From Halopseudomonas formosensis (GTDB lineage: Bacteria; Pseudomonadota; Gammaproteobacteria; Pseudomonadales; Pseudomonadaceae), in contig NZ_FOYD01000003.1 of the NCBI RefSeq assembly GCF_900115905.1, positions 124,001-188,000 on the forward strand: 64,000 bases of DNA. The letters run 5' to 3'. Of this stretch, positions 18,229 through 27,594 are shown in pieces; the stretch's first letter is position 1; each line of letters begins with the position of its first letter. The notes under the pieces were generated by a model that was given only the letters and a program-made list of their open reading frames with translations, was not told where the DNA came from and did not search any database. Both the position numbers and the translations under genes were made by a program.

Positions 18229-19979
18229 CGCATCTGCACGGCGCTACGCTGCAACCCGACGGTGCCACCTGCTTCTCCCTGTGGGCACCGGATGCGCGCA
18301 GCGTCGCCGTCCGTCTGGGGGACGGCAGCGTGCACCGCATGCTGCATCAGGACGAGGGCTGGTACAGCGTTCGAGTCAACTGCGGCGCCGGCACCCTGTA
18401 CCGTTTCCTGATCGATGATCGCCTGTCGGTACCTGATCCGGCCTCGCGCTATCAGCCCCAGGGACTGGAGGGCCCGAGCTGCGTGGTCGACCCCGCTGCC
18501 TACCCCTGGCAAAACAGCGACTGGCACGGGCGACCCTGGCACGAAACCGTGATCTACGAACTGCACCCGGCGGCCTGCGGCGGTTTCGCCGGGATTCGCC
18601 AGCAGTTGGCCGAACTGCGCGAGCTGGGCGTGACCGCCATAGAGCTGATGCCGGTCAGCCAGTGCCCGGGCCGACACAACTGGGGCTATGACGGCGTGTT
18701 CCCCTTCGCTCCCCAGGCCAGTCTGGGCACCCCTGACGAGCTGAGGGACATGATCGACACCGCCCATGGTCTCGGGCTCATGGTGTTCATGGACGTGGTC
18801 TACAACCACTTCGGTCCGCAGGGCAATTACCTGGGTGATTATGCCAGCGCCTTCTTCGACCCGCTCAGCAATACCCCCTGGGGTGCAGCGATCGATTTCA
18901 GTCGGCCCGAGGTGGCGAATTTCTTCCTCGAGAACGCCCTGATGTGGCTGATCGACTATCGTATCGACGGCCTGCGTCTGGATGCCGTGCATGCCATCGG
19001 CGACGACAACTTCCTGCGTGATCTGGCACGGCGGATCAGGGAAAGTGTGCCTGACAACCGTCAGGTGCACCTGATGCTGGAAAACGAGAACAATCAGGCC
19101 AGCCTTCTCGAAGCCGGCTACGACGCCCAGTGGAACGACGACGGACATCACGCCCTGCACGTGCTGATGACCGGTGAGCAGGAAAGCTATTACAGTGATT
19201 TTGCCCGGGACACCACCATCAAGCTGGCCCGCTGCCTGCGCGAGGGTTTCATCTACCAGGGCGAAGTCAGCCGCAGCGGCAAGAGCCGTGGCGAACCCAG
19301 CGGCCACCTGCCACCGACCGCGTTCATCCTGTTCCTGCAGAATCACGACCAGATCGGCAACCGTGCCCTGGGCGAGCGCCTCGTTTCCCTGGCGGACCAT
19401 CGTGCAGTGCGTGCCGCCCTCGGTCTGGTCCTGCTCTGCCCCATGATCCCGCTGTTGTTCATGGGTGAGGAGTGGGGCTGCGAGCAGCCCTTCCTGTTCT
19501 TTACCGATCACCCGCCGGAACTGGGCGAGGCGGTACGCGAAGGGCGACGCAGGGAATTTGCCGACTTCAGCGCATTCAACGACGAAGCAGCGCGCCAGCG
19601 CATTCCCGACCCCAATGATCCGGCTACCTTCCTGGCATCGGTACCAAATCGGGAAGCCGCCAACCCGACACTGGTGGACGACTGGCGCGCCTACTACCGC
19701 ACCCTGCTGCAACTGCGCCGTGCCCATATCATTCCCCGCCTGCCGGGCAGCGAGTCCGATGGCGCACGCATTCTCGGCGAGAAGGCCATCTCCGCCTGCT
19801 GGCGACTGGGCGACGGCAGCCGACTGCGTATCGATCTCAACCTGTCGGAGCATCCGGTCACGGTCAGCGCGCCGGAGCCGGGCAGCACCGTCATCCACGA
19901 CGACCGAGCCAGTCTGTCGAAGGATGCAGCGCTGCTTCCCGGATTCAGCTCCCGGGCTGTACTGGATCCAGCAACATGA
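18216..19979 (+). CDS. treZ: Malto-oligosyltrehalose trehalohydrolase TreZ
   Basis: 587 residues, GH13 family. TreZ releases trehalose from the maltooligosyltrehalose made by TreY. The N-terminal beta-sandwich (about 1-95) is followed by the catalytic barrel starting IYELHPAACGGFAGI; the usual VGTFTPEGTF-type strand is somewhat altered. Catalytic residues are visible: Asp near 256 in GLRLDAVH, Glu near 289 in LMLENEN and Asp near 378 in LQNHDQIGN. MGEEWGCEQPFLFFTDH near residue 420 is also typical of TreZ. The start overlaps the glgA end; the stop overlaps the malQ start as ATGA. Confidence 0.95.
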   Translation: MRELTHLHGATLQPDGATCFSLWAPDARSVAVRLGDGSVHRMLHQDEGWYSVRVNCGAGTLYRFLIDDRLSVPDPASRYQPQGLEGPSCVVDPAAYPWQNSDWHGRPWHETVIYELHPAACGGFAGIRQQLAELRELGVTAIELMPVSQCPGRHNWGYDGVFPFAPQASLGTPDELRDMIDTAHGLGLMVFMDVVYNHFGPQGNYLGDYASAFFDPLSNTPWGAAIDFSRPEVANFFLENALMWLIDYRIDGLRLDAVHAIGDDNFLRDLARRIRESVPDNRQVHLMLENENNQASLLEAGYDAQWNDDGHHALHVLMTGEQESYYSDFARDTTIKLARCLREGFIYQGEVSRSGKSRGEPSGHLPPTAFILFLQNHDQIGNRALGERLVSLADHRAVRAALGLVLLCPMIPLLFMGEEWGCEQPFLFFTDHPPELGEAVREGRRREFADFSAFNDEAARQRIPDPNDPATFLASVPNREAANPTLVDDWRAYYRTLLQLRRAHIIPRLPGSESDGARILGEKAISACWRLGDGSRLRIDLNLSEHPVTVSAPEPGSTVIHDDRASLSKDAALLPGFSSRAVLDPAT

Positions 19980-22036
19980 GCAGCCGACCGCTGATCGAAC
20001 TGGCCGATGAAGTCGGTCTGCTGCGCCAGTGGACCGATGCCCATGGCGAGGCCGCCCAGCTGGACGAGGATGCCATGCGCGCAGTGCTCAGGGCGCTGGA
20101 CCTGGCCGTCGACAGCGAAGCGCAGATCCGCGCCAGCCTTGGCGAAGTGCGCCAGCGCAGGGAGGCCGAGTCCGGCCACCTGATCATCACCGACGCTGAT
20201 CTGCCGATAGACCTGGGTGAGCGATTGCCGCCCGGCAGCCACTGTCGACTGCAGCGCGAAGACGGCAGTGAAATCGACCTGCACACAAACGCCCGCGGCC
20301 ACCTGCCGGGTCAGCCCGGTGGCTACCATCGATTGTTCAGTGACGAGGGGGAGTGGCTGCTGGCCTGTGCCCCCGGCGCCTGCCCGAGTGTGACGCAGCT
20401 GACCGGACGCAATCACATATGGGGTATCGCCGCCCAGGTCTATTCCCTGCGCCGCCCGGGTGATGGAGGTCTGGGCGACACCGGCGCACTCGAAGAGCTG
20501 GCCATCAGTGCCGGTGGCCTGGGCGCCGATGTCCTCGCGATCAGTCCGCTGCATGCCATGTTTACCCAGTTGCCCCAGCAGTACAGCCCCTATTCCCCCT
20601 CCAGTCGCAATCATTTCAACGTTCTGCACGCGACACCGTCTCAGGTGCTCGATGCGGCCTGGGTCGAACAGACCCTGCGTGACTGCAATCTGGAGAAACA
20701 GAGTACCGAGTTGGAGGCGCTTGCGCTGATCGACTGGCCGGCTGCCGCCGCGTTGCGCATGAAGATACTGCGCAGGCTGTTTCAGCGCTTCAGCAGTGCG
20801 CCGGTCGCCGCGCAGGAGGATTTTCAGCACTTTCGCCTGCAGGGCGGCGAGCAGCTGCAGTTGCACTGCTGCCATGAGGCCCTCCAGCAGCACCTGCTGG
20901 AACAGGGCGAAGGGGCGGACTGGCGACGCTGGCCTGCGCACTGGCGTCAACCCCGGTCTCCGGAAGTGCGCCAGTTTGCCCGTCAGCATGCCGAGGAGCT
21001 GGAGTTCCACGCCTTCGGCCAGTGGCTGGCCGAGCGCGGTCTGGCCCGGACTCAGCACAGCGCCAGGGAAGCCGGGATGGGCATAGGGCTGATAGCCGAC
21101 ATGGCCATAGGCGCAGACCCGGCCGGCAGCTTCGGCTGGGCCTGTCAGGAGCAGCTGCTCGCCGGGGTCAGCATCGGCGCACCGCCCGATCTGCTCAATG
21201 CCCGAGGTCAGAACTGGGGCGTGGCGGCATTCTCGCCCCAGGGCCTGCGCGATCACGACTACAGCGCCTTCATCCGGATGCTGCGGGCCAACCTGCGCCA
21301 CAGTGGTGGCCTGCGCATTGATCACATCATGGGACTGCAGCGTCTGTGGCTGGTCCCCGACGGCGCCGATGCAAGCCAGGGCGCCTACCTGCGCTATCCG
21401 CTGGAAGACCTGCTGCGCCTGCTGACGCTGGAGGCCTGGCGACACCGGGCGCTGATCATAGGGGAAGATCTGGGCACGGTCCCCCACGACCTTCAGGAGA
21501 CCCTGGCGCAGCGCCAGATCCTCGGTATGCGGGTACTGCAGTTCGAGCAGCAGGATGATGAGCTGCCGGCGCCCGGCCAATGGTCCGACCGAGCCCTCGC
21601 CACCACCAGCACCCACGATCTGCCTACCACCTGCGGCTGGCTCAACGGCCGCGACATCCAGTGGCGCCAGGAAGTTGACCAGTGCGATCAACGGCAGGCC
21701 GATGAGCAGCGCCAGGAACGACGGCATCAGATTCGGGTACTGGACAGCGCGCTGCACGCCGAGAACCTGCCGACAGGCACTGATGACGAGCTGCGACTGG
21801 ACGCCAGCATCCGCTTCCTCGGCCGCACCCCGGCGCCCCTGGTGATCGTGCCACTGGAGGATGTGATGGCCGAGATGGAGCAACCCAATCTGCCCGGCGC
21901 GCCCGACTCTCACCCGAACTGGCGGCGGCGCTGGCCCCTGCCCGCCAGCCGGATGCTGGAACAACCGGGCGCCCGACAGCGCCTGAAGAACCTTGATGAA
22001 GAACGCCGTAACCTGGCCAGGAAACAAACGAAATGA
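19976..22036 (+). CDS. malQ: 4-alpha-glucanotransferase MalQ
   Basis: 686 residues, GH77 amylomaltase. It transfers maltooligosaccharide segments between chains and so resizes glucan primers. Signature blocks are WGIAAQVYSLRRPGDGGLGD near residue 145, PSSRNHFN, the nucleophile region GLRIDHIMGLQRLW near residue 444, IIGEDLGTVP near 493 and TSTHDLPT near 542. It is embedded in the trehalose operon with four-base ATGA overlaps on both sides, so it is probably translationally coupled to treZ and treY and supplies chain ends of the right length (inference). Confidence 0.95.
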   Translation: MSSRPLIELADEVGLLRQWTDAHGEAAQLDEDAMRAVLRALDLAVDSEAQIRASLGEVRQRREAESGHLIITDADLPIDLGERLPPGSHCRLQREDGSEIDLHTNARGHLPGQPGGYHRLFSDEGEWLLACAPGACPSVTQLTGRNHIWGIAAQVYSLRRPGDGGLGDTGALEELAISAGGLGADVLAISPLHAMFTQLPQQYSPYSPSSRNHFNVLHATPSQVLDAAWVEQTLRDCNLEKQSTELEALALIDWPAAAALRMKILRRLFQRFSSAPVAAQEDFQHFRLQGGEQLQLHCCHEALQQHLLEQGEGADWRRWPAHWRQPRSPEVRQFARQHAEELEFHAFGQWLAERGLARTQHSAREAGMGIGLIADMAIGADPAGSFGWACQEQLLAGVSIGAPPDLLNARGQNWGVAAFSPQGLRDHDYSAFIRMLRANLRHSGGLRIDHIMGLQRLWLVPDGADASQGAYLRYPLEDLLRLLTLEAWRHRALIIGEDLGTVPHDLQETLAQRQILGMRVLQFEQQDDELPAPGQWSDRALATTSTHDLPTTCGWLNGRDIQWRQEVDQCDQRQADEQRQERRHQIRVLDSALHAENLPTGTDDELRLDASIRFLGRTPAPLVIVPLEDVMAEMEQPNLPGAPDSHPNWRRRWPLPASRMLEQPGARQRLKNLDEERRNLARKQTK

Positions 22037-24807
22037 CCGACCTGCGTGCTACGATGCGCCTGCAATTCCATGCCGGGTTTACCCTGGACGACGCCGTGGA
22101 ATGGGTGGACTATTTCGACCGTCTGGGCATCAGCCATATCTACGCCTCCCCCCTGCTCACTGCGCGCCCCGGCTCCCTGCACGGCTATGACGTGATCGAC
22201 CCCACCAGGGTCAACCCTGAACTGGGTGGTGAAGAGGCATTGCGCCGCCTGGTTCATGCCCTGCGCGAGCGGGGTATGGGCCTGATCCTGGACCTGGTAC
22301 CCAACCACATGGCCGCCGACTGCCACAACCCCTGGTGGCAGGATGTGCTGCTGTGGGGCAGTACCAGCCTCTACGCCAGCTTCTTCGACATCAACTGGCA
22401 ATGCCAGGATCCGTACAATCGTGGCCGGGTGTTGCTGCCGATCCTCGCCGACGACTATCTGACGACACTGAAACAGGAGAATCTGCGGCTGACCTTCGTC
22501 CCGGTCACCGGCTGTTTCTACCTGTACCACCACGATCATCAACTGCCCGTGGCCCTTCCCAGCTACGCCCGGATCCTCGACGACAGCGGTGATGACAGCC
22601 TTACCCGCATCGCTGACCGCTGCGCGGCTCTCGAGGATCAGATGGATATTGCCGGCATCAGTCACACCATCCATGGCGAGCTGATTGACCTCGCCCGCGG
22701 CCCGGCCGCCGCCGCACTGGAGCGTGCCGTGGCCCGGTACAACAACCGGACGCCGGAGTCGGCTGTGGCTCTGCATCAGCTGCTCGAGCAGCAGCACTAC
22801 CGACTGGCGCACTGGCGCACCGCCAATGACGATATCAACTGGCGGCGCTTCTTCGATGTGAATGAACTGATAGCCCTGCGGGCGGAACTGCCTCAGGTAT
22901 TCGAGGCCACCCACCGCAAGGTATTTGAACTCATTCAGGACGGTCTCATTGACGGCCTGCGCATCGACCATATCGATGGTCTGGCCAACCCGCGGGCCTA
23001 CTGCCGGCGGCTGCGACGGCGGGTCGAACGCCTGCTGCCGCCCGGTCATGGCCCCTTCACCATCCATGTCGAGAAGATCCTCGCTGACGGTGAGCGACTG
23101 CCGAACGACTGGCAGGTGGACGGTACTACCGGCTACGACTTCATGAATCGGGTAGCCCTGCTGCAGCACGATTCGGACGGTCAGCGGGAACTGACGGAGC
23201 TGTGGAGTTCGCTCACCGGCAGGCCGGGGGACTTCAGTGAGGAAGTACGCCAGGCGCGTGCCATGGTACTCGAAGGTTCCCTGGCGGCGGATTTCGAGGT
23301 AGTGGCCCGTGGCCTGCTGCGTCTGGCCCGCAGCAGCCTGGCCACCCGGGACATCACCCTCGGCGCCATCCGCCGCAGCCTGCGCGCACTCATCATGCAC
23401 TACCCGGTCTACCGCACCTACACCTGGGTCTGCGGGCATACACCCCAGGACCGGCAGCTGTTCGATCGGGCGCTGGAGGGGGCCCGGGGCGAGCTGGGCC
23501 AGAACGACTGGCCGGTACTCGACCAGCTCGAACGCTGGCTTGGCGGGGATCCGCTGCACGCCTCCCCGCCTGGCAGTAAACGGCGCTTTCAACGGCGTCT
23601 GCTGGCGCGCTTCCACCAGCTGACGGCGCCGGCGGCCGCCAAGGCGGTGGAGGACACCGCCTTCTACCGCTCCGCCGTGTTGTTTTCGCGCAACGATGTG
23701 GGCTCCGACCCCGGGCGTTTCAGTGCCTCACCGGAGTGGTTCCACGCCGAGTGCATCGATCAGGCCGAACATTTCCCCCTGGGCCTGCTGACCACCGCCA
23801 GCCACGACCACAAGCGCGGCGAGGATGCCCGGGCGCGCCTGGCGGTGGTCAGCGAGCATGCCCCCTGGTTCAGTATCCAGGTGCGCTTCTGGCACAAGCT
23901 CGCGGAACCACTGCGCTCCCTGGCAGCGGGTCGCCCGGCGCCGGAGCCGGCTGACGAGCTCATGCTGCTGCAGACGCTGTTTGCCCACTGGCCGCTGGGC
24001 CTGGACCCGGATGATCAGCAGGGCTGCGGTGCGCTGGCCGAACGCGCCGGCCAGTGGCAGCAGAAGGCCCTGCGCGAAGCCAAGCTGCGCAGCAGCTGGA
24101 CAGCACCGGATGCGACCTACGAGCAAGCCTGCGAAAGCTATCTGCAGCGCCTGTTGACCGCCCGCGAGGGCATCGAGCTGCGTCGGGCCCTGGCCCATGC
24201 GGTCCAACTCACCGGCTGCAACGGCGCACTGAACGGTCTGGCCCAGAGCATGCTGCGCATGACCTGCCCCGGGGTGCCGGACCTCTATCAGGGCTGTGAG
24301 TACTGGGATTTCAGCATGGTCGACCCGGATAACCGTCGCCCGGTGGATTACCCCACGCGGATGTCCAGCCTGAGCTCCAGTCCGGATCCGACCGAGCTGC
24401 TGCGGAGCTGGACCGATGGCCGGATCAAGCAGTGGTTCATCGGCCGTGTCCTGACTACCCGTCGGCAGTTTCCGGAGCTTTTCAGTCGAGGCGATTATCA
24501 GCCGCTCCGGGTCCAGGGCCAGCACGCACATCGCTTGGTTGCCTTCTGCCGGCGTCATGGTGAGCATCTGGCGGTGGTTCTGGTCCCCCGGCTCGCCGCG
24601 CCGCTGTTGCGCGACAGCGAACAGCCACTCATCCCGCCAGGCAACTGGGGTGACACCCTTGTCGACCTGCCCGCCGTGCCGCTGTGCAGTGCCCTCACCG
24701 GCACCCCGGTACACAGCGGACCAGCTGTGCCGGTCAGTGAGCTATTGGCCGAGACCCCGGTCAACCTTCTTGTACCCCTCTACCATCAGGCACCACGTCA
24801 TGAGTGA
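22033..24807 (+). CDS. treY: Maltooligosyl trehalose synthase TreY
   Basis: 924 residues, GH13. TreY isomerises the reducing-end alpha-1,4 bond of a maltooligosaccharide to alpha,alpha-1,1. The protein starts with RATMRLQFHAGFTLDDAVEW, where the family starts. Conserved blocks are HGYDVIDPTRVNPELGG, LDLVPNHMA, GLRIDHIDGLANPRAY (nucleophile Asp), IHVEKIL (acid/base Glu), and TTASHDHKRGEDARARL with its substrate His-Asp. The C-terminus has CPGVPDLYQGCEYWDFSMVDPDNRRPVDY. The stop overlaps the DUF2934 gene by eight bases. Confidence 0.96.
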   Translation: MTDLRATMRLQFHAGFTLDDAVEWVDYFDRLGISHIYASPLLTARPGSLHGYDVIDPTRVNPELGGEEALRRLVHALRERGMGLILDLVPNHMAADCHNPWWQDVLLWGSTSLYASFFDINWQCQDPYNRGRVLLPILADDYLTTLKQENLRLTFVPVTGCFYLYHHDHQLPVALPSYARILDDSGDDSLTRIADRCAALEDQMDIAGISHTIHGELIDLARGPAAAALERAVARYNNRTPESAVALHQLLEQQHYRLAHWRTANDDINWRRFFDVNELIALRAELPQVFEATHRKVFELIQDGLIDGLRIDHIDGLANPRAYCRRLRRRVERLLPPGHGPFTIHVEKILADGERLPNDWQVDGTTGYDFMNRVALLQHDSDGQRELTELWSSLTGRPGDFSEEVRQARAMVLEGSLAADFEVVARGLLRLARSSLATRDITLGAIRRSLRALIMHYPVYRTYTWVCGHTPQDRQLFDRALEGARGELGQNDWPVLDQLERWLGGDPLHASPPGSKRRFQRRLLARFHQLTAPAAAKAVEDTAFYRSAVLFSRNDVGSDPGRFSASPEWFHAECIDQAEHFPLGLLTTASHDHKRGEDARARLAVVSEHAPWFSIQVRFWHKLAEPLRSLAAGRPAPEPADELMLLQTLFAHWPLGLDPDDQQGCGALAERAGQWQQKALREAKLRSSWTAPDATYEQACESYLQRLLTAREGIELRRALAHAVQLTGCNGALNGLAQSMLRMTCPGVPDLYQGCEYWDFSMVDPDNRRPVDYPTRMSSLSSSPDPTELLRSWTDGRIKQWFIGRVLTTRRQFPELFSRGDYQPLRVQGQHAHRLVAFCRRHGEHLAVVLVPRLAAPLLRDSEQPLIPPGNWGDTLVDLPAVPLCSALTGTPVHSGPAVPVSELLAETPVNLLVPLYHQAPRHE

Positions 24808-25138
24808 TATCGAACAGCGTACCCGTGAACTTGCCTATCAGATCTGGGAAAGCGAGGGCCGCCCCGAGGGCCAGGAACAGCGTCACTGGGAGATGGCAAC
24901 CCGACTGCTGCACAGTGAGCAGCAGGGTGAGCTGCAACCGGCCCCGAAGAAGAAAGCGGCTCCCCGCAAGCCGCGCAGCAAGGCAGGCACCGTCCCGGCT
25001 GATGAGACTCAGCTGGAAAAGCCGGCGCTGCTCGGCAAACCGGCAGCCCGCAGCAGCGCCAAGGCGCGCAAGCCGCCGGTAACGCGCACCACCAAGATCA
25101 AAGAGCCGAAGTCCGACGCCGATTCCGCCCAAGAGTAA
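24800..25138 (+). CDS. DUF2934 protein in the trehalose operon
   Basis: 112 residues. The first 40 (IEQRTRELAYQIWESEGRPE, then GQEQRHWEMATRLL) match the short DUF2934 helix pair, in which the IW-xSEG-RPEG-xxHWxxA pattern is characteristic. The remaining 70 residues are a basic, Lys/Ala/Pro-rich tail (APKKKAAPRKPRSKAG and later RKPPVTRTTKIKEPKS), probably disordered and able to contact nucleic acid or anionic surfaces. The start codon lies inside the last codons of treY and the stop is six bases before glgX. That placement suggests a stoichiometric or regulatory link to TreY/GlgX; no function is known to me. Confidence 0.85.
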   Translation: MSDIEQRTRELAYQIWESEGRPEGQEQRHWEMATRLLHSEQQGELQPAPKKKAAPRKPRSKAGTVPADETQLEKPALLGKPAARSSAKARKPPVTRTTKIKEPKSDADSAQE

Positions 25139-25144
25139 TCCACC

Positions 25145-27343
25145 ATGAATGCCAGCAAGGGTAGCAACCAGGGCCGCACAGCCCAGCATCGCTCGCGTAT
25201 TGCCGAAGGCCAGCCCTTTCCCCTGGGCGCCACCTGGGATGGCCTGGGGGTGAATTTTGCGCTGTTCTCCGCGCATGCCACCAAGGTCGAACTTTGCCTG
25301 TTCGACAGCCAGGGCAAGCGCGAACTGGAGCGCATCGAACTGCCGGAATATACCAACGAGATCTGGCATGGATACCTGCCCGATGCCCACCCGGGCATGA
25401 TCTACGGCTATCGGGTCTACGGGCCCTACGAGCCGGATGCCGGCCACCGTTTCAACCCGAACAAGCTGCTGATCGACCCCTACGCCAAGCAGCTGGTCGG
25501 CCAGCTGCAATGGTCCGAGGCCCTGTTCGGCTACACCATAGGCTCGCCTGACGCGGACCTGAGCTTCGACGAGCGCGACAGTGCGCCCTTCGTGCCCAAG
25601 GCCCGGGTCATAGATCCGGCGTTCACCTGGGGGCGTCATCCCCGGCCGCAGACCCACTGGGATCGCACCATGATCTACGAGGCCCATGTACGCGGACTGA
25701 CCATGCGCCATCCCGAGGTTCCCGAATCCATCCGCGGAACCTTCGCCGGTCTCATGCACCCCGAGGTGCTAAGGCATATCCGCTCCCTCGGCGTCACCAG
25801 CGTCGAGCTGCTGCCGATCCATGCCTTTGTCAATGACCAGCACCTGCTGGACAAGGACCTGAGCAACTACTGGGGCTACAACAGCATCGGCTTCTTTGCC
25901 CCCCACCCTGCCTATCTGGCCACGGAAAACATCAGCGAATTCAAGGAGATGGTCGCTCATCTGCATGACGCCGGGCTGGAAGTGATCCTCGATGTGGTCT
26001 ACAACCACACCGCCGAAGGCAACGAGCTGGGGCCGACCCTGTCCATGCGCGGTATCGACAACGCCACCTACTACCGGCTGATGCCCGAGGAGCGACGCTA
26101 CTACATCAACGATTCGGGCACCGGTAACACCCTGGATCTCAGCCATCCCTGTGTGCTGCAGATGGTCACCGACTCCCTGCGCTACTGGGCAACGGAAATG
26201 CAGGTGGACGGCTTCCGTTTCGATCTGGCGACCATCCTGGCCCGTCATGCCCATGGCTACGATGAGCGCCACGGCTTTCTGGTGGCCTGCCGCCAGGACC
26301 CGGTACTCAGCCAGTGCAAGCTCATTGCCGAGCCCTGGGACTGCGGTCCCGGGGGCTACCAGGTGGGCGGTTTTCCGCCGGGCTGGGCGGAATGGAACGA
26401 CCGTTTTCGGGATACCGCGCGGGCCTTCTGGATGGGTGAGGAGGGCAAGATTGCCGACCTGGCCAGCCGGCTCACCGCCTCGGGCGATCATTTCAATCAG
26501 CGCGGCCGGCGTCCCTACTCCTCGGTCAACTTCATCACCGCCCATGACGGTTTCACCCTGCGCGACGTGATGAGTTACGACCACAAGCACAACGAGGCCA
26601 ATGGCGAGAACAACCAGGATGGCAGCGACCACAACCTGTCCTGGAATCACGGATGCGAGGGGCCGACCGATGATCCCGAGATCAATGGCCTGCGCATGCG
26701 CCAGATGCGCAACCTGCTGTCCACCCTGTTCCTGTCCCAGGGTACGCCCATGCTGCTGGCCGGCGACGAGTTCGCCCGCACCCAGCAGGGCAACAACAAC
26801 GTCTACTGTCAGGACAACGAAATCGGCTGGATCGACTGGAACCTGGACGACGACGGCCGTGAACTGCTGGAGTTCACCCGCTATCTGATCAGCCTGCGCC
26901 ACCAGTACCCGATCTTGCGCCGTGGCCGGTTCCTGGTCGGCGAGTACAACGAGGAGCTGGACGTCAACGACGTCACCTGGCTTTCCCCCTCCGGCGATCC
27001 CATGAGCGACGAACAGTGGGATGACCCGCATGCCCGCTGTCTGGGCATGCTGCTGGACGGACGCGCCCAGTCCTCCGGGATCCGCCGACGCAGCGACGAC
27101 ACCACCCTGCTGCTGCTCAATGCGCACCACGACGTGGTCAGCTTCTGCCTGCCCCAGGTTACCGGCGGCAGCCACTGGCTGTGCCTGCTGGACACCAATC
27201 GGCCGGAACTGCGCGACGGCGAGCAGCATGCCTTTGAAAGCGAGCTTCTGCTGACCGGGCGCTCTGTCCTGCTGTTGCGGCTGGAGCGTGAAAAAGCTGA
27301 ACCAAGCCGCGAGCCTCCAGTCGGAATTCATAACAGACGCTGA
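25145..27343 (+). CDS. glgX: Glycogen debranching enzyme GlgX
   Basis: 732 residues, GH13 isoamylase type. GlgX hydrolyses alpha-1,6 branches of trimmed glycogen. The N-terminal CBM48-like domain (GQPFPLGATWDGLGVNFALF, about 20-110) precedes the barrel. Catalytic residues are seen: Asp near 360 in DGFRFDLATIL, Glu near 396 in LIAEPWDCG and Asp near 468 in TAHDGFTL. The calcium/metal-type loop NHGCEGPTDDPEI and QGTPMLLAGDEFARTQQGNNN also match the family. It is the last enzyme of this plus-strand set; debranched chains can feed MalQ and TreY. Confidence 0.96.
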   Translation: MNASKGSNQGRTAQHRSRIAEGQPFPLGATWDGLGVNFALFSAHATKVELCLFDSQGKRELERIELPEYTNEIWHGYLPDAHPGMIYGYRVYGPYEPDAGHRFNPNKLLIDPYAKQLVGQLQWSEALFGYTIGSPDADLSFDERDSAPFVPKARVIDPAFTWGRHPRPQTHWDRTMIYEAHVRGLTMRHPEVPESIRGTFAGLMHPEVLRHIRSLGVTSVELLPIHAFVNDQHLLDKDLSNYWGYNSIGFFAPHPAYLATENISEFKEMVAHLHDAGLEVILDVVYNHTAEGNELGPTLSMRGIDNATYYRLMPEERRYYINDSGTGNTLDLSHPCVLQMVTDSLRYWATEMQVDGFRFDLATILARHAHGYDERHGFLVACRQDPVLSQCKLIAEPWDCGPGGYQVGGFPPGWAEWNDRFRDTARAFWMGEEGKIADLASRLTASGDHFNQRGRRPYSSVNFITAHDGFTLRDVMSYDHKHNEANGENNQDGSDHNLSWNHGCEGPTDDPEINGLRMRQMRNLLSTLFLSQGTPMLLAGDEFARTQQGNNNVYCQDNEIGWIDWNLDDDGRELLEFTRYLISLRHQYPILRRGRFLVGEYNEELDVNDVTWLSPSGDPMSDEQWDDPHARCLGMLLDGRAQSSGIRRRSDDTTLLLLNAHHDVVSFCLPQVTGGSHWLCLLDTNRPELRDGEQHAFESELLLTGRSVLLLRLEREKAEPSREPPVGIHNRR

Positions 27344-27384
27344 GGGCCTGTTGCCCCCAGCGCCATGATTCTGGAGGGTATGGC

Positions 27385-27567
27385 ATGAAAGCAGTGGTAT
27401 TCAACAGCGTTGGCAACACCCGCCCCGGGGAAGAAAAGACTGACCCGGCTCGCAAGACAGCCGAAGAAATCGACAAGGCCGAAGAAGCCGACAAACGGCT
27501 GGACGAAGCCCTCGAGGCAAGTTTCCCTGCCAGTGATCCGCCCTCGCCTGCGGCACCGAAACGCTGA
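27385..27567 (+). CDS. Small acidic protein with C-terminal ASDPPS motif
   Basis: 60 residues with GGAGG upstream of the ATG. The N-terminus MKAVVFNSVGNTR looks like the first strand of a zinc alcohol dehydrogenase (MKAVVF-G-G), but no dehydrogenase follows; instead there is a charged helix (KTAEEIDKAEEADKRLDEAL) and an EASFPASDPPS tail. The LDEALE-SFPASDPP motif occurs in several small bacterial proteins of unknown role. It lies between glgX and ybhP and reads as a real gene; the function is unknown. Whether the start is a captured dehydrogenase end or chance cannot be decided here. Confidence 0.7.
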   Translation: MKAVVFNSVGNTRPGEEKTDPARKTAEEIDKAEEADKRLDEALEASFPASDPPSPAAPKR

Positions 27568-27594
27568 GTGGAAGCGGCTGCGCGAGGAGTTTCA

